DNA of 13,765 nucleotides from an uncultured Dialister sp. (GTDB lineage Bacteria > Bacillota > Negativicutes > Veillonellales > Dialisteraceae), in assembly GCF_900765565.1 (NCBI RefSeq), contig NZ_CAAFRZ010000085.1:1-13765 (forward strand). Direction: 5' to 3'. How positions within the stretch are numbered: the stretch's first letter is position 1; each line of letters begins with the position of its first letter. Made by a program: the position numbers and the translations under genes. Shown here one piece after another: positions 1 to 6,961 of this stretch. The notes below the pieces were generated by a model, which saw nothing but the letters and a program-made list of their open reading frames with translations, searched no databases and was not told where the DNA came from.

Positions 1-87
1 ATGCGAAAACTAAAGAACCGCCGTATACCGAACGGTACGTACGGTGGTGTGAGAGGTCGGCGGGCCGAAGCCCGCCTCCTACTCGAT
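1..87 (+). mobile_element. Group II intron 3' end (domains V and VI)
   Basis: The first 87 bases fold as the two 3'-terminal domains of a bacterial group II intron. Domain V: 17-25 pairs with 40-48 (9 bp with one G-U), then a two-base CG bulge at 38-39, a short upper helix (26-29 with 34-37) and a GAAC loop. Aligned to canonical domain V, the catalytic triad is CGC at 19-21, as in IIC introns and unlike the commoner AGC. Domain VI: GAG 51-53 pairs with CTC 82-84, AGG 54-56 with CCT 78-80, and GGCGGGC 59-65 with GCCCGCC 70-76. A81 is left bulged, as expected of the branch-point adenosine. The intron would end at about 87 with ...CGAT, so 88 onward is 3' exon. The open frame from base 1 through this structure is not a gene. 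The reverse transcriptase/maturase would lie upstream, outside the window. The intron class is not settled. Confidence 0.8.
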
Positions 88-150
88 GCGTGTGATAAGT
101 GGCTGAGGGGTAACGCTTCGCGAGGTGGCTGGGGTGGCTGAGGGGGTGGA

Positions 151-183
151 AGCGGCGCACGGATTGGGAAGCGCCGCTTTTTT
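151..183 (+). terminator. Rho-independent terminator
   Basis: AGCGGCGC (151-158) pairs perfectly with GCGCCGCT (171-178) around a 12-nt loop, followed by a run of T to 183. It can end transcription coming from upstream of the window, through or past the group II intron. The opposite strand has no T-run, so the + direction is favoured. The first tandem repeat copy begins in its T-tract. Confidence 0.7.
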
Positions 184-446
184 ATATGGTCGCTCAATCG
201 TATAGATGGGGCATAAGGGTGGTAGGTTGGCATCGCCGCGCTCGCCAACCGGGTTGTGGGTGTTTCGCACCGGGGGCATGAGGTGGATCAGCGGCTTCGC
301 CGCAGGAGGAACTACCGGAAAGGTTATCTGATAAAATACGGGTAACCCCAGCATGCAGGCCCTTGGAGAAGGGCCGCGGCAAAGCCGCAGGATGGATGCC
401 GCGAAGCGGCTGAAGCTCTGTAAGCGGTAAGCTGACAGCTGTAAGC
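183..446 (+). repeat. Multi-hairpin dispersed repeat, copy 1 of tandem pair
   Basis: The left arm (183-303) opens with TATATGGT, contains the family core ATGGGGCATAAGGGTGG (206-222), and then a series of small hairpins: GGTTGGC/GCCAACC (225-231 with 244-250), GGTG/CACC around TTTCG (259-271), and GCGGC/GCCGC around TTC (291-303). A 49-nt core (304-352) follows. The right arm (353-440) has GGCCCTT/AAGGGCC, GCGGC-AAA-GCCGC and GCCGC-GAA-GCGGC hairpins and ends in GTAAGC/AGCTGAC-type short repeats. The left arm is about 85-90% and the right arm about 93% identical to the copy at 471-764. Minus-strand open frames across it recur in the other copies only because the DNA is repeated, and I do not call them genes. 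Function unknown; it could be a mobile non-autonomous element or a structured RNA. Confidence 0.8.
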
Positions 447-470
447 ATCCAGGTGGCTGAGGAGTATGTG

Positions 471-764
471 TATATGGTTCCGGCTAATCGTATGGATGGG
501 GCGTAAAGGTGGTGGGTTGGCATCGCTGCGCTCGCCAACCGGGTTGTGGGTGCTTCGCACCGGGGCGTAAGGTAGAGCAGCGGCTTCGCCGCGGATAAAT
601 CATTACGAACGTATTTACAATAACGTGAGGCAGTCGTAATTATGCAGGCCCTTAGAGAAGGGCCGCGGCAAAGCCGCAGGATGGATGCTGCGAAGTCGCT
701 GATGCTCTGTAAGCGGTGAGCTGACAGCTGATAGCTGTAAGCCGTAAGCCGTAAGCTGAAAGCT
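471..764 (+). repeat. Multi-hairpin dispersed repeat, copy 2 of tandem pair
   Basis: Second copy, offset by 288 bp from the first. The left arm (471-592) repeats the TATATGGT start and the hairpins GGTTGGC/GCCAACC (515-521 with 534-540), GGTG/CACC around CTTCG (549-561) and GCGGCTTCGCCGC (580-592). Its middle (593-641) is also exactly 49 nt but is unlike copy 1 (about 18 of 49 positions match by ungapped hand alignment). That middle carries its own perfect 7-bp inverted repeat, ATTACGA (602-608) with TCGTAAT (634-640). The right arm (642-729) matches copy 1 except for six substitutions, two of which weaken the GCCGC-GAA-GCGGC stem. The tail (about 707-764) is longer than in copy 1, with repeated GTAAGC and AGCTGA units. 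No gene is credible here. Confidence 0.8.
707..764 (+). repeat. Short degenerate GTAAGC / AGCTGA repeat tract
   Basis: A run built from GTAAGC, GTGAGC, AGCTGACAGCTGATAGCTG and two consecutive GTAAGCC units ends at AGCT near 764. A shorter version ends copy 1 (419-446). Variation in unit number between the two copies suggests slippage-prone, microsatellite-like DNA. CTAGC-type units near 13685-13710 look related in style. No function is apparent. Confidence 0.55.
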
Positions 765-872
765 CCCTCCTACCTGAAATCCGGTGTTTCTTACGGTGTA
801 ATAACCATCTGTTTTATTCCCTTCTGTTTACAGTATATTCTCTGTTATCTGTTATTTCACATAATTATCTGT

Positions 873-901
873 TTTTCATTTACCTCTGTTTGTGGTACAC
901 T
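873..901 (+). promoter_or_regulatory. Candidate promoter of the RND efflux operon
   Basis: TTTTCA (873-878) and TACACT (896-901) are separated by 17 bp, each matching 4 of 6 consensus positions for a housekeeping sigma promoter. This is a weak call, made because the AT-rich stretch 780-900 is the only promoter-like DNA before the operon. The same stretch carries six copies of TCTGTT (starting at 808, 823, 841, 848, 868 and 885), the last two falling in or next to the candidate promoter. They could be operator sites for a regulator encoded elsewhere. Confidence 0.3.
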
Positions 902-973
902 ATGTTTGAATTTATCCTGATTCAGCTTTGTGGTTTACCATGGAGTCCACTGTCAGGGGAAGGGAATAGTAAC

Positions 974-2191
974 ATGCACGGAAAAAATGCGAAAAAGGCA
1001 ATGGCAGCCCTGGTGGCTTGTTTATGTGTGGGAACTGCCATGTTTGCAGGGGGATGTGGATCATCTGCACAGACGAAGTCGGCTGCCGTATCTGTGAAGG
1101 CAATGAAGGTGCTGCAGCAGGATACGAAAGTCACCCACGATTATTCAGGCCAGGTGAAATCTACGGATGCTGTCATTATTAAACCGAAGGTGTCCGGTTC
1201 TATTACGGAAAAGTATTTCAAGAGCGGTCAGTTTGTATCGGAGGGGACCCCTCTCTATAAGCTGGACGACCGGCAGTATGAGTCGGAAGTTCTTTCGGCC
1301 CGTTCTAATGTGGATAAGGCGCAGACCAATCTCAATAACTCCATGATTGATCTGGGGCGGTACCAGAAGCTGGCCTCTTCCGGCGCTATTGCGGAGCAGA
1401 CGCTGACTACCCAGCAGGCTACGGTGGATTCGAACCAGTCCAGTCTCGATGATGCGGTGGCCATGCTGAAGAAGGCCCAGGAGAATCTGGATGATACAGT
1501 AATCCGGGCGCCCATTTCCGGCCGTCTTTCCGTGGATGATGTGGCAGTCGGTACCTATGCAGCTGCCGGTAATACCTCCCTTGTATCTATCGGTTCCATT
1601 AATCCGATTTATGTCCAGTTCTCGGTCAGTGAAAATGAATACCTGAATTTCCGTACTGCGGCTGACCAGAAAACATTGGAGCATGCGGAACACCATCCGC
1701 CGAAGGCTACCCTGACTTTGAGCAATGGTACCAAGTATGACGAAGTATCTACCAATTATGTGGCAGACCGGGAACTTTCTGAAAGTACCGGTACTCTGAC
1801 CATGAAGGCTATATTTAATAATGATGATGGTGTGCTGCTCCCCGGCATGTTTGCCCGGGTGACACTGGAAGGCCAGACTTTGAAGGATGCCATTCTTGTC
1901 CCGCAGAAGGCGGTGCAGCAGGTATTGAATAAATCCTTTGTCATTGTGGTAGGACCGGACAACAAGTCCGTTTCCAAGATCGTAACCCTTGGTGACCAGG
2001 TGGGAAGCTACTACATTGTCAAGAGCGGTCTTTCTGCCGGTGATAACGTGGTGGTAGAAGGCCTGACGAACCTGAAGGAAGGACAGGAGCTTTCCGTAAC
2101 GGAAACGACGCCGGAAGAACTGGGTCTTTCCCTGACCACCTCTGATACCACTGCTTCCACGACGGCTGCCGCTTCTTCATCTGCAAAGTAA
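974..2191 (+). CDS. RND efflux periplasmic adaptor lipoprotein (AcrA/MexA-like)
   Basis: Membrane-fusion subunit of a tripartite efflux pump. In this family it bridges the inner-membrane RND pump and an outer-membrane TolC-like channel in the periplasm. The ATG at 974 gives 405 aa and follows AGGGGAAGGG (955-964) at 9 nt spacing; an in-frame TTG at 890 would add 28 residues that place a second hydrophobic stretch before the signal peptide, so I reject it. From 974 the protein starts with a lysine-bearing n-region, a hydrophobic core and a lipobox-like AGGC with Cys28, indicating a lipoprotein. A lipoyl-type half follows (about 62-98, with PKVSGSI), then an alpha-helical hairpin (about 100-173), the returning lipoyl half with TVIRAPISGR (about 175-184), a beta-barrel domain and a membrane-proximal domain. 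The C-terminus is Ser/Thr/Ala-rich. Length is close to E. coli AcrA. It lies 10 bp before the pump gene. Substrate cannot be told. Confidence 0.92.
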   Translation: MHGKNAKKAMAALVACLCVGTAMFAGGCGSSAQTKSAAVSVKAMKVLQQDTKVTHDYSGQVKSTDAVIIKPKVSGSITEKYFKSGQFVSEGTPLYKLDDRQYESEVLSARSNVDKAQTNLNNSMIDLGRYQKLASSGAIAEQTLTTQQATVDSNQSSLDDAVAMLKKAQENLDDTVIRAPISGRLSVDDVAVGTYAAAGNTSLVSIGSINPIYVQFSVSENEYLNFRTAADQKTLEHAEHHPPKATLTLSNGTKYDEVSTNYVADRELSESTGTLTMKAIFNNDDGVLLPGMFARVTLEGQTLKDAILVPQKAVQQVLNKSFVIVVGPDNKSVSKIVTLGDQVGSYYIVKSGLSAGDNVVVEGLTNLKEGQELSVTETTPEELGLSLTTSDTTASTTAAASSSAK

Positions 2192-2201
2192 GGAGGCCCT
2201 T

Positions 2202-5200
2202 ATGTCTAAATTTTTCATTCGGCGTCCTATTTTTGCTATCGTTATTTCCATTATTATTGTGATTCTGGGGGCAGCGTCCCTGTTTTCCCTGCCGATAGCC
2301 CAGTATCCCCAGATTTCTCCGCCTACCATCAGCCTCAGCGCTAATTATACCGGCGCCAATGCGACCATCGTGAACCAGACGGTGGCCCAGGTGATCGAGG
2401 AAGATCTGAATGGCGTGGAAAATATGTCTTACATGTCATCCACGTCCAGCAACGATGGGTCCTACAGCCTGTCCATTGTATTCGACCTCTCCAGTGATGG
2501 GGACATGGACTCTGTCAATGTACAGAATGATGCAAACCTGGCGAAGAACAGCCTGCCCAGTGATGTACAGACCACGGGCCTTACCGTACGTAAATCTTCC
2601 GGCGATATGGTGCTCATGGCGAATCTCTATTCTCCAAACGGCACCTATGACCAGGCATTCCTTAAAAACTATGCGGATATTTACCTTCTCGATAAAATCC
2701 AGCGTATCGATGGGGTAGGTAATGTCAATACCTTCGGTTCCAGCTATGCCATGCGGGTGTGGCTGAATCCGGATAAGCTGGCGGAAAGAAACCTGACGGT
2801 ATCCGATGTCATTTCTGCTATCAAGGAACAGAATACTTCGGCTCCTGCAGGTACGATCGGCGCCCAGCCTGCACCGGAAACCCAGGAAAAGCAGTACAGC
2901 GCCAAGGTGGAAGGCCGTCTTTCCACACCGGAACAGTTCGGCAATATTATCCTGAAGTCCGAATCCAATGGCCAGTTTGTCTACCTGAAGGATGTGGCCA
3001 AGATCCAGACCGGCACCCAGAACCAGAGTAGTGATTCCAAGATTAATGGCAAGACCGGAGTTGGTTTCGGTGTGCAGCTGACGAACGATGCCAATGCACT
3101 GGATACGGTGAGCCAGGTGAAGAAGGTGCTCCAGGAAGCGAAGGAAACTTTCCCGCCGGACCTGGATTACACCATTATCATGGATAATACGAACTTCATC
3201 AATGCATCCATCAGTGAAGTCCGGGATACCTTCGTCGAATCCCTTCTTCTCGTCATTCTTGTGGTATTCATATTCCTCCAGAAGTGGCGGACCACCCTCA
3301 TTCCGGTACTGGCGGTACCGGTGTCCATTGTGGGGACCTTTGCCAGCTTCATTGTCCTTGATTTTACAATCAATACGCTCACCCTCTTCGCCATGGTACT
3401 GGCCATCGGCCTCGTGGTGGATGATGCTATCGTAGTTATTGAAAACGTGGAAGAGCACATGGCGAAAGACGGACTTCCTGCAAAGGAAGCCACGGAAAAA
3501 GCCATGGGCGAAGTGCAGGGACCGATTATCGCCACCACCGCTGTGCTGGCGTCCATCTTCATCCCGGTAGCCTTTGTGGGCGGCATGACCGGTGTCCTTT
3601 ACAAGCAGTTCGCCGTAACGATTACGATTTCTGTTGCCATTTCCGCCTTTGTGGCCCTGACTCTGACGCCGGCCCTCTGCGGCCTTCTCCTGAAGCCCGA
3701 TGACAAGGGAATCCAGAAAGGACCGCTGGGTGCTTTCTTCCGGTGGTTCAACAGGTCCTTTGATTCTTTCCGGGAAAAATATACCGGCAAGGTGGGATGG
3801 ATGATCCACCACCTGAAGTATGCGGCGGTTTTCCTTATCCTGGTGACCGGGCTCATGGGCGTATTCTACAAGATGCTGCCTTCTACCTTCGTCCCCGATG
3901 AGGACCAGGGATTCTTTGCGGTCAGTGTGACCATGCCGGAAGGCACGTCCCTGAACCAGACCATCAAAACGGTTGACGCCATTGCCAATGAATCGAAGGA
4001 ACTGAAGGGGGTCACCGATATTATGACCCACGCCGGCGGTTCTTCCTCCAATTCGGGCAATGTGTATATCGCACTGGACGACTGGAGTAAACGAAAATCC
4101 GCTGACCTCAGTGTCAATTCCATTATTGCCAAATTCAACAGCACCATTGTGCCGAAGCATCCGGAGGCCCAGGTGTCTGCTTTCAATATGCCATCTCTTC
4201 CGGGTCTTGGCATGGAAGGCGGATGGTCCATGCAGCTCCAGGATAATGTAGGCCTTTCAGATACGGAACTGGGGGATGTGGCCAATAAGGTGGTAGCAGC
4301 CTGCAACCAGCGGCCGGAACTGGCCGGTGTCCGCACTTCCTACGCCACCAATACGCCAAGTGTCCAGTATTCTGTGGACCGTGAAAAAGTCAAGAACCTG
4401 GGCATCAGCCTGTCCGACGTATTTACCGCTCTCCAGGCCAACTTCGGCGGGTCCCAGGTGAATGATTTCAACCAGTTCGGCCGTTCCTACAAGGTCATTG
4501 TACAGGCCGATACCCAGTACCGTTCCCAGGCAGACAGCCTGAAGTTCATTTCCGTGAAATCTTCTTCCGGTAAGATGGTACCTCTGGATACCATTCTCAC
4601 CAGTTCTATAACCACAGGACCTTCCTCCATTACCCGGTTTAACGGCGTACGGAGCGTGGCTATCCAGGGCAGTGCAGCCAACGGCTACAGCTCCGGTGAA
4701 GCCATGCAGGCGGCGGAAGCGGCGGCCAAGAGCGTCATGCCTTCCGGATTCACCATCGAATGGTCCGGCCAGAGCCGCGAAGAAAATTCTTCGTCCAGCT
4801 CTACCATGAAGATTCTCGTCATGGCTCTCGTCTTTGCGTTCCTCTGCCTGGCAGCTCTCTACGAAAGCTGGTCCATGCCCTTTGCCGTACTCTTTACGGT
4901 ACCGACCGGTATCTTTGGCGCCGTGGCTACGGAATATGTGGTCCGTAAGCTGGGAACCATCCTGGGCGCCAATACGAGCGGGTATATGAACAGCGTGTAC
5001 ATGCAGATCGGTATCATCATGATTATCGGCCTCGCCGCAAAGAACGCCATCCTTATCGTAGAATTTGCGAAGGAACGGGTGGATAAGGGCATGGATCCCA
5101 TGAAGGCTGTGGTCATCGCCGCCAAGCTCCGTCTGCGTCCTATCCTGATGACCGCCTTCACCGCCATCATCGGCTGCCTGCCCCTGGCCATGGCCACCGG

Positions 5201-5384
5201 CGCCGGTGCCGGTGCCCGCTGCGGTATGGGGGTGGCCGTAGTAGGGGGCATGACCTTTGCCACCATCTGCGGGCTCCTCCTGATTCCGGCGTTCTACATT
5301 ATTTCCGAATACATGGCCCGGTACTTCCGGAAGGTTACGGGATTCAAAGGAATTAAGTTCAAGTACCGCATGCTTCGTCGTTAA
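2202..5384 (+). CDS. HAE1-family RND multidrug efflux pump, inner-membrane subunit
   Basis: Proton-driven export pump of the AcrB/MexB type, working as a trimer in the inner membrane with the adaptor encoded just upstream. The 1060-aa length is typical. It opens with MSKFFIRRPIFAIVISIIIV, the usual cytoplasmic start and first membrane helix, followed by a large periplasmic porter loop. A membrane-helix cluster (about 343-500) contains GLVVDDAIVVIENV, whose D407 and D408 occupy the same numbers as the AcrB proton-relay aspartates. A second periplasmic loop and a C-terminal helix cluster follow; K947 in GLAAKNAILIVEF corresponds to AcrB Lys940. All key residues seen are present. AAGGAGG (2190-2196) overlaps the adaptor stop codon, so the two genes are translated from one transcript. 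No TolC-type gene follows, so the pump must borrow a channel encoded elsewhere. Confidence 0.95.
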   Translation: MSKFFIRRPIFAIVISIIIVILGAASLFSLPIAQYPQISPPTISLSANYTGANATIVNQTVAQVIEEDLNGVENMSYMSSTSSNDGSYSLSIVFDLSSDGDMDSVNVQNDANLAKNSLPSDVQTTGLTVRKSSGDMVLMANLYSPNGTYDQAFLKNYADIYLLDKIQRIDGVGNVNTFGSSYAMRVWLNPDKLAERNLTVSDVISAIKEQNTSAPAGTIGAQPAPETQEKQYSAKVEGRLSTPEQFGNIILKSESNGQFVYLKDVAKIQTGTQNQSSDSKINGKTGVGFGVQLTNDANALDTVSQVKKVLQEAKETFPPDLDYTIIMDNTNFINASISEVRDTFVESLLLVILVVFIFLQKWRTTLIPVLAVPVSIVGTFASFIVLDFTINTLTLFAMVLAIGLVVDDAIVVIENVEEHMAKDGLPAKEATEKAMGEVQGPIIATTAVLASIFIPVAFVGGMTGVLYKQFAVTITISVAISAFVALTLTPALCGLLLKPDDKGIQKGPLGAFFRWFNRSFDSFREKYTGKVGWMIHHLKYAAVFLILVTGLMGVFYKMLPSTFVPDEDQGFFAVSVTMPEGTSLNQTIKTVDAIANESKELKGVTDIMTHAGGSSSNSGNVYIALDDWSKRKSADLSVNSIIAKFNSTIVPKHPEAQVSAFNMPSLPGLGMEGGWSMQLQDNVGLSDTELGDVANKVVAACNQRPELAGVRTSYATNTPSVQYSVDREKVKNLGISLSDVFTALQANFGGSQVNDFNQFGRSYKVIVQADTQYRSQADSLKFISVKSSSGKMVPLDTILTSSITTGPSSITRFNGVRSVAIQGSAANGYSSGEAMQAAEAAAKSVMPSGFTIEWSGQSREENSSSSSTMKILVMALVFAFLCLAALYESWSMPFAVLFTVPTGIFGAVATEYVVRKLGTILGANTSGYMNSVYMQIGIIMIIGLAAKNAILIVEFAKERVDKGMDPMKAVVIAAKLRLRPILMTAFTAIIGCLPLAMATGAGAGARCGMGVAVVGGMTFATICGLLLIPAFYIISEYMARYFRKVTGFKGIKFKYRMLRR

Positions 5385-5417
5385 GTCTGTGCTATGGTCG
5401 ACTGACCGTACATGTAT

Positions 5418-5479
5418 ATGGGGCTAAGGGTGGTGGGTGAGCAAGCGAAGCGATGTTCACCCACCACCTTTAGCCCCAT
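5418..5479 (+). repeat. Solo 25-bp-stem hairpin of the dispersed repeat family
   Basis: 5418-5442 pairs with 5455-5479 over 25 bp with only two G-U pairs, around the 12-nt loop AAGCGAAGCGAT. The stem contains the family core ATGGGGCTAAGGGTGGTGGG, and the other arm reads as the same core inverted (one base different, AAAGG for AAGGG). It begins 33 nt after the RND pump stop codon. It is followed by ATTTATTCATTTT, which is T-rich enough that the hairpin may end the efflux transcript before the trp promoter, although the T-tract is interrupted. It has no spacer between the arms, unlike the element at 9827-10068. Confidence 0.8.
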
Positions 5480-5513
5480 TTATTCATTTTGGGGGTATAC
5501 TCAAATTCTCCTC

Positions 5514-5542
5514 TTGACAGAAAAGTATTCCGGTATTATGAT
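5514..5542 (+). promoter_or_regulatory. trp operon promoter
   Basis: A perfect TTGACA -35 box (5514-5519) and TATGAT -10 box (5537-5542, 5 of 6) are separated by 17 bp. Transcription should start near 5549, just before the T-box leader. This is the best promoter match in the window; control of the operon appears to lie in the leader RNA. Confidence 0.85.
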
Positions 5543-5559
5543 TATCACAACTTAAGAAA

Positions 5560-5820
5560 CAAACCGTTGAAGCGGAGATAAAAATAATTGTGCACTCACA
5601 GGGAGCCGGGGTATTGAGAAGCCGGCAGGACGCAGGTTATTAAATGGACCGCTGAGGGCGCGGTGAAAAGGGAACTTAGTAGCCAGCGACGTAGGGCATA
5701 CGTCAGTTGCCGGAGATATGCTGGTATCTCGCTAAGAGCAGGGGTCATACCCTGAAGCAAGGTGGCACCGCGGAATAGATATCCGTCCTTGACAAGTATT
5801 TGTCAGGGACGGATTTTTTT
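5560..5820 (+). promoter_or_regulatory. tRNA-Trp T-box riboswitch leader
   Basis: This leader RNA senses uncharged tRNA and lets transcription continue into the trp genes. The T-box sequence AAGGTGGCACCGCGG (5759-5773) fits the AGGGTGGNACCGCG consensus. Stem I closes by AGCGG (5571-5575) with CCGCT (5649-5653). The 3' side of the specifier loop holds TGG (5645-5647) followed by A, so the specifier codon is UGG for tryptophan. The variable base of the UGGN bulge is C66 (5766), which would pair with a G discriminator base, as found in bacterial tRNA-Trp. Between lie helices such as GACGTA/TACGTC near 5688-5705. The leader ends in the competing terminator at 5781-5820. Uncharged tRNA-Trp should stabilise the antiterminator, so the operon is on when tryptophan is scarce. 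Confidence 0.93.
5781..5820 (+). terminator. T-box attenuator terminator
   Basis: 5781-5794 pairs with 5801-5814 over 14 bp with one G-U, loop AGTATT, followed by seven T residues. Its 5' arm includes ATCCGTCC, the stretch expected to pair with the T-box sequence in the alternative antiterminator, so the two folds are mutually exclusive. Confidence 0.92.
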
Positions 5821-5844
5821 ATACCTTCCCTGAAGGAGGAAACC

Positions 5845-5892
5845 ATGGACACAATCAGACGATGGCAGGAGGCCGATTTCATCAGATTCTAA
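5845..5892 (+). CDS. 15-codon small ORF between T-box and trpD
   Basis: ATG at 5845 opens a frame encoding MDTIRRWQEADFIRF and ending in TAA at 5890-5892. It is preceded by AAGGAGGA (5833-5840) at 4-nt spacing, a strong ribosome binding site for so short a frame. It lies downstream of the attenuator, so it is transcribed only upon antitermination. It contains one Trp codon, too few for classical ribosome-stalling attenuation. I do not recognise the peptide. It may be a coupling peptide that brings ribosomes to trpD, or the remnant 5' end of a lost first gene of the operon (trpE would be the usual occupant). Confidence 0.4.
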   Translation: MDTIRRWQEADFIRF

Positions 5893-5928
5893 GAAAATGA
5901 AACCATGTACATTCAGGAGGTATATACC

Positions 5929-6951
5929 ATGATTAAAGAAGCAATCCAGAAAATCGTCAGAAAAGGAGATCTCTCCTACAAAGAAGCCTATGATGTGATG
6001 AATGAAATTATGAATGGGGAAACCACTCCCACCCAGAATGCCGCCTTCCTGGCAGCCCTTTCCACCAAGAGCACCCGGGCAGAAACAATCGATGAGATTT
6101 CCGGCTGTGCCGTAGCCATGAGGGAACATGCCATCCCTGTTCCCCATCCGGGCATGAAGGTCCTTGAAATCGTAGGTACCGGCGGTGACCGCTCCAACAG
6201 CTTCAATATTTCCACCACCGCAGCCTTCGTAGTGGCAGCAGCGGGGGTAAAGGTAGCCAAACACGGCAACCGGGCGGCTTCTTCCAAGTGCGGTACCGCC
6301 GATGTACAGGAAGCACTGGGGGCCAACATTAACCAGGACCCGAAGAAAGCACTGGAAATGCTCCAAAAGGTGGGCATGTGCTTCCTCTTCGCCCAGAAGT
6401 ACCACGCCGCCATGAAGTACGTAGGACCCATCCGGAAGGAACTGGGATTCCGGACCGTATTCAATATCCTGGGACCCCTTACCAACCCGGCGAACCCGGA
6501 TTACTTCCTCCTCGGCGTCTACGACGGATATCTGGTGGAGCCGGTGGCCAAGGTTCTCGATAAACTGGGCGTCAAGAGTGCGGTGGTTGTCCATGGGGAA
6601 GATTGCCTCGATGAAGTTTCCCCCAGCGCGCCGACACTGGTCTGCGAGCTGAAAGACGGCTACTACCGGACCAGCGAAATCAAACCGGAAGACTTCGGCC
6701 TCACCCGTGGCAAAAAGGAAGACATTGTCGGAGGCACACCGGAAGAAAATGCGGAAATCACAAAGGGCATTCTTTCCGGAAAGATCCAGGGAACGAAGCG
6801 GAATGCGGTGCTCCTCAATGCGGGCCTTGCGCTCTATGCGGCCAAGGCAGCAGAAACCATGGCAGAGGGCGTAAAGAAAGCGGCAGAACTTATCGACAGC
6901 GGCAAAGCCCTTGCCACCATGGAAGATTATATCAAAGTATCCAACGAATGA
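5929..6951 (+). CDS. trpD: Anthranilate phosphoribosyltransferase
   Basis: TrpD joins anthranilate to PRPP, giving phosphoribosylanthranilate, the second step specific to tryptophan. The ATG at 5929 follows AGGAGG (5915-5920) at 8 nt and gives 340 aa, the normal length; an in-frame ATG at 5905 lies upstream of this SD and is rejected. Visible motifs: GTGGD (83-87) for PRPP binding, KHGNRAASS (111-119), [19 protein letters not shown] (166-184) that contributes to anthranilate binding, and the DE pair (228-229) in CLDEVSP for the metal. It is a stand-alone enzyme with no fused TrpG glutaminase domain. It is the first full gene after the T-box and is followed by trpC after 10 bp. No TrpE or TrpG gene is nearby to make its substrate. 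Confidence 0.96.
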   Translation: MIKEAIQKIVRKGDLSYKEAYDVMNEIMNGETTPTQNAAFLAALSTKSTRAETIDEISGCAVAMREHAIPVPHPGMKVLEIVGTGGDRSNSFNISTTAAFVVAAAGVKVAKHGNRAASSKCGTADVQEALGANINQDPKKALEMLQKVGMCFLFAQKYHAAMKYVGPIRKELGFRTVFNILGPLTNPANPDYFLLGVYDGYLVEPVAKVLDKLGVKSAVVVHGEDCLDEVSPSAPTLVCELKDGYYRTSEIKPEDFGLTRGKKEDIVGGTPEENAEITKGILSGKIQGTKRNAVLLNAGLALYAAKAAETMAEGVKKAAELIDSGKALATMEDYIKVSNE

Positions 6952-6961
6952 CAGGTGGACC

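Noticed and set aside
79..560. Minus-strand open frames of 78-114 codons across the tandem repeats
   Set aside because: They translate repeat DNA, share the same peptide pieces (such as HNPVGER) with other copies including the + strand of the element at 9849-10124, and lack convincing ribosome binding sites. They recur because the DNA is repeated.
183..764. CRISPR array
   Set aside because: Only two units, with arms of about 120 and 88 nt and many internal hairpins, and no cas genes. The fixed-length variable core is reported as a separate oddity.
890..973. TTG start at 890 for the efflux adaptor
   Set aside because: It would put 28 residues before a good lipoprotein signal peptide and overlaps the candidate promoter; the ATG at 974 has a suitable SD.
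5845..5892. Classical Trp leader-peptide attenuation
   Set aside because: There is only one Trp codon, and the frame lies downstream of the terminator. The T-box is the attenuation device.
5897..5932. 11-codon ORF overlapping the trpD start by ATGA
   Set aside because: No convincing SD precedes its ATG, and the AGGAGG within it clearly serves trpD. The overlap looks accidental.
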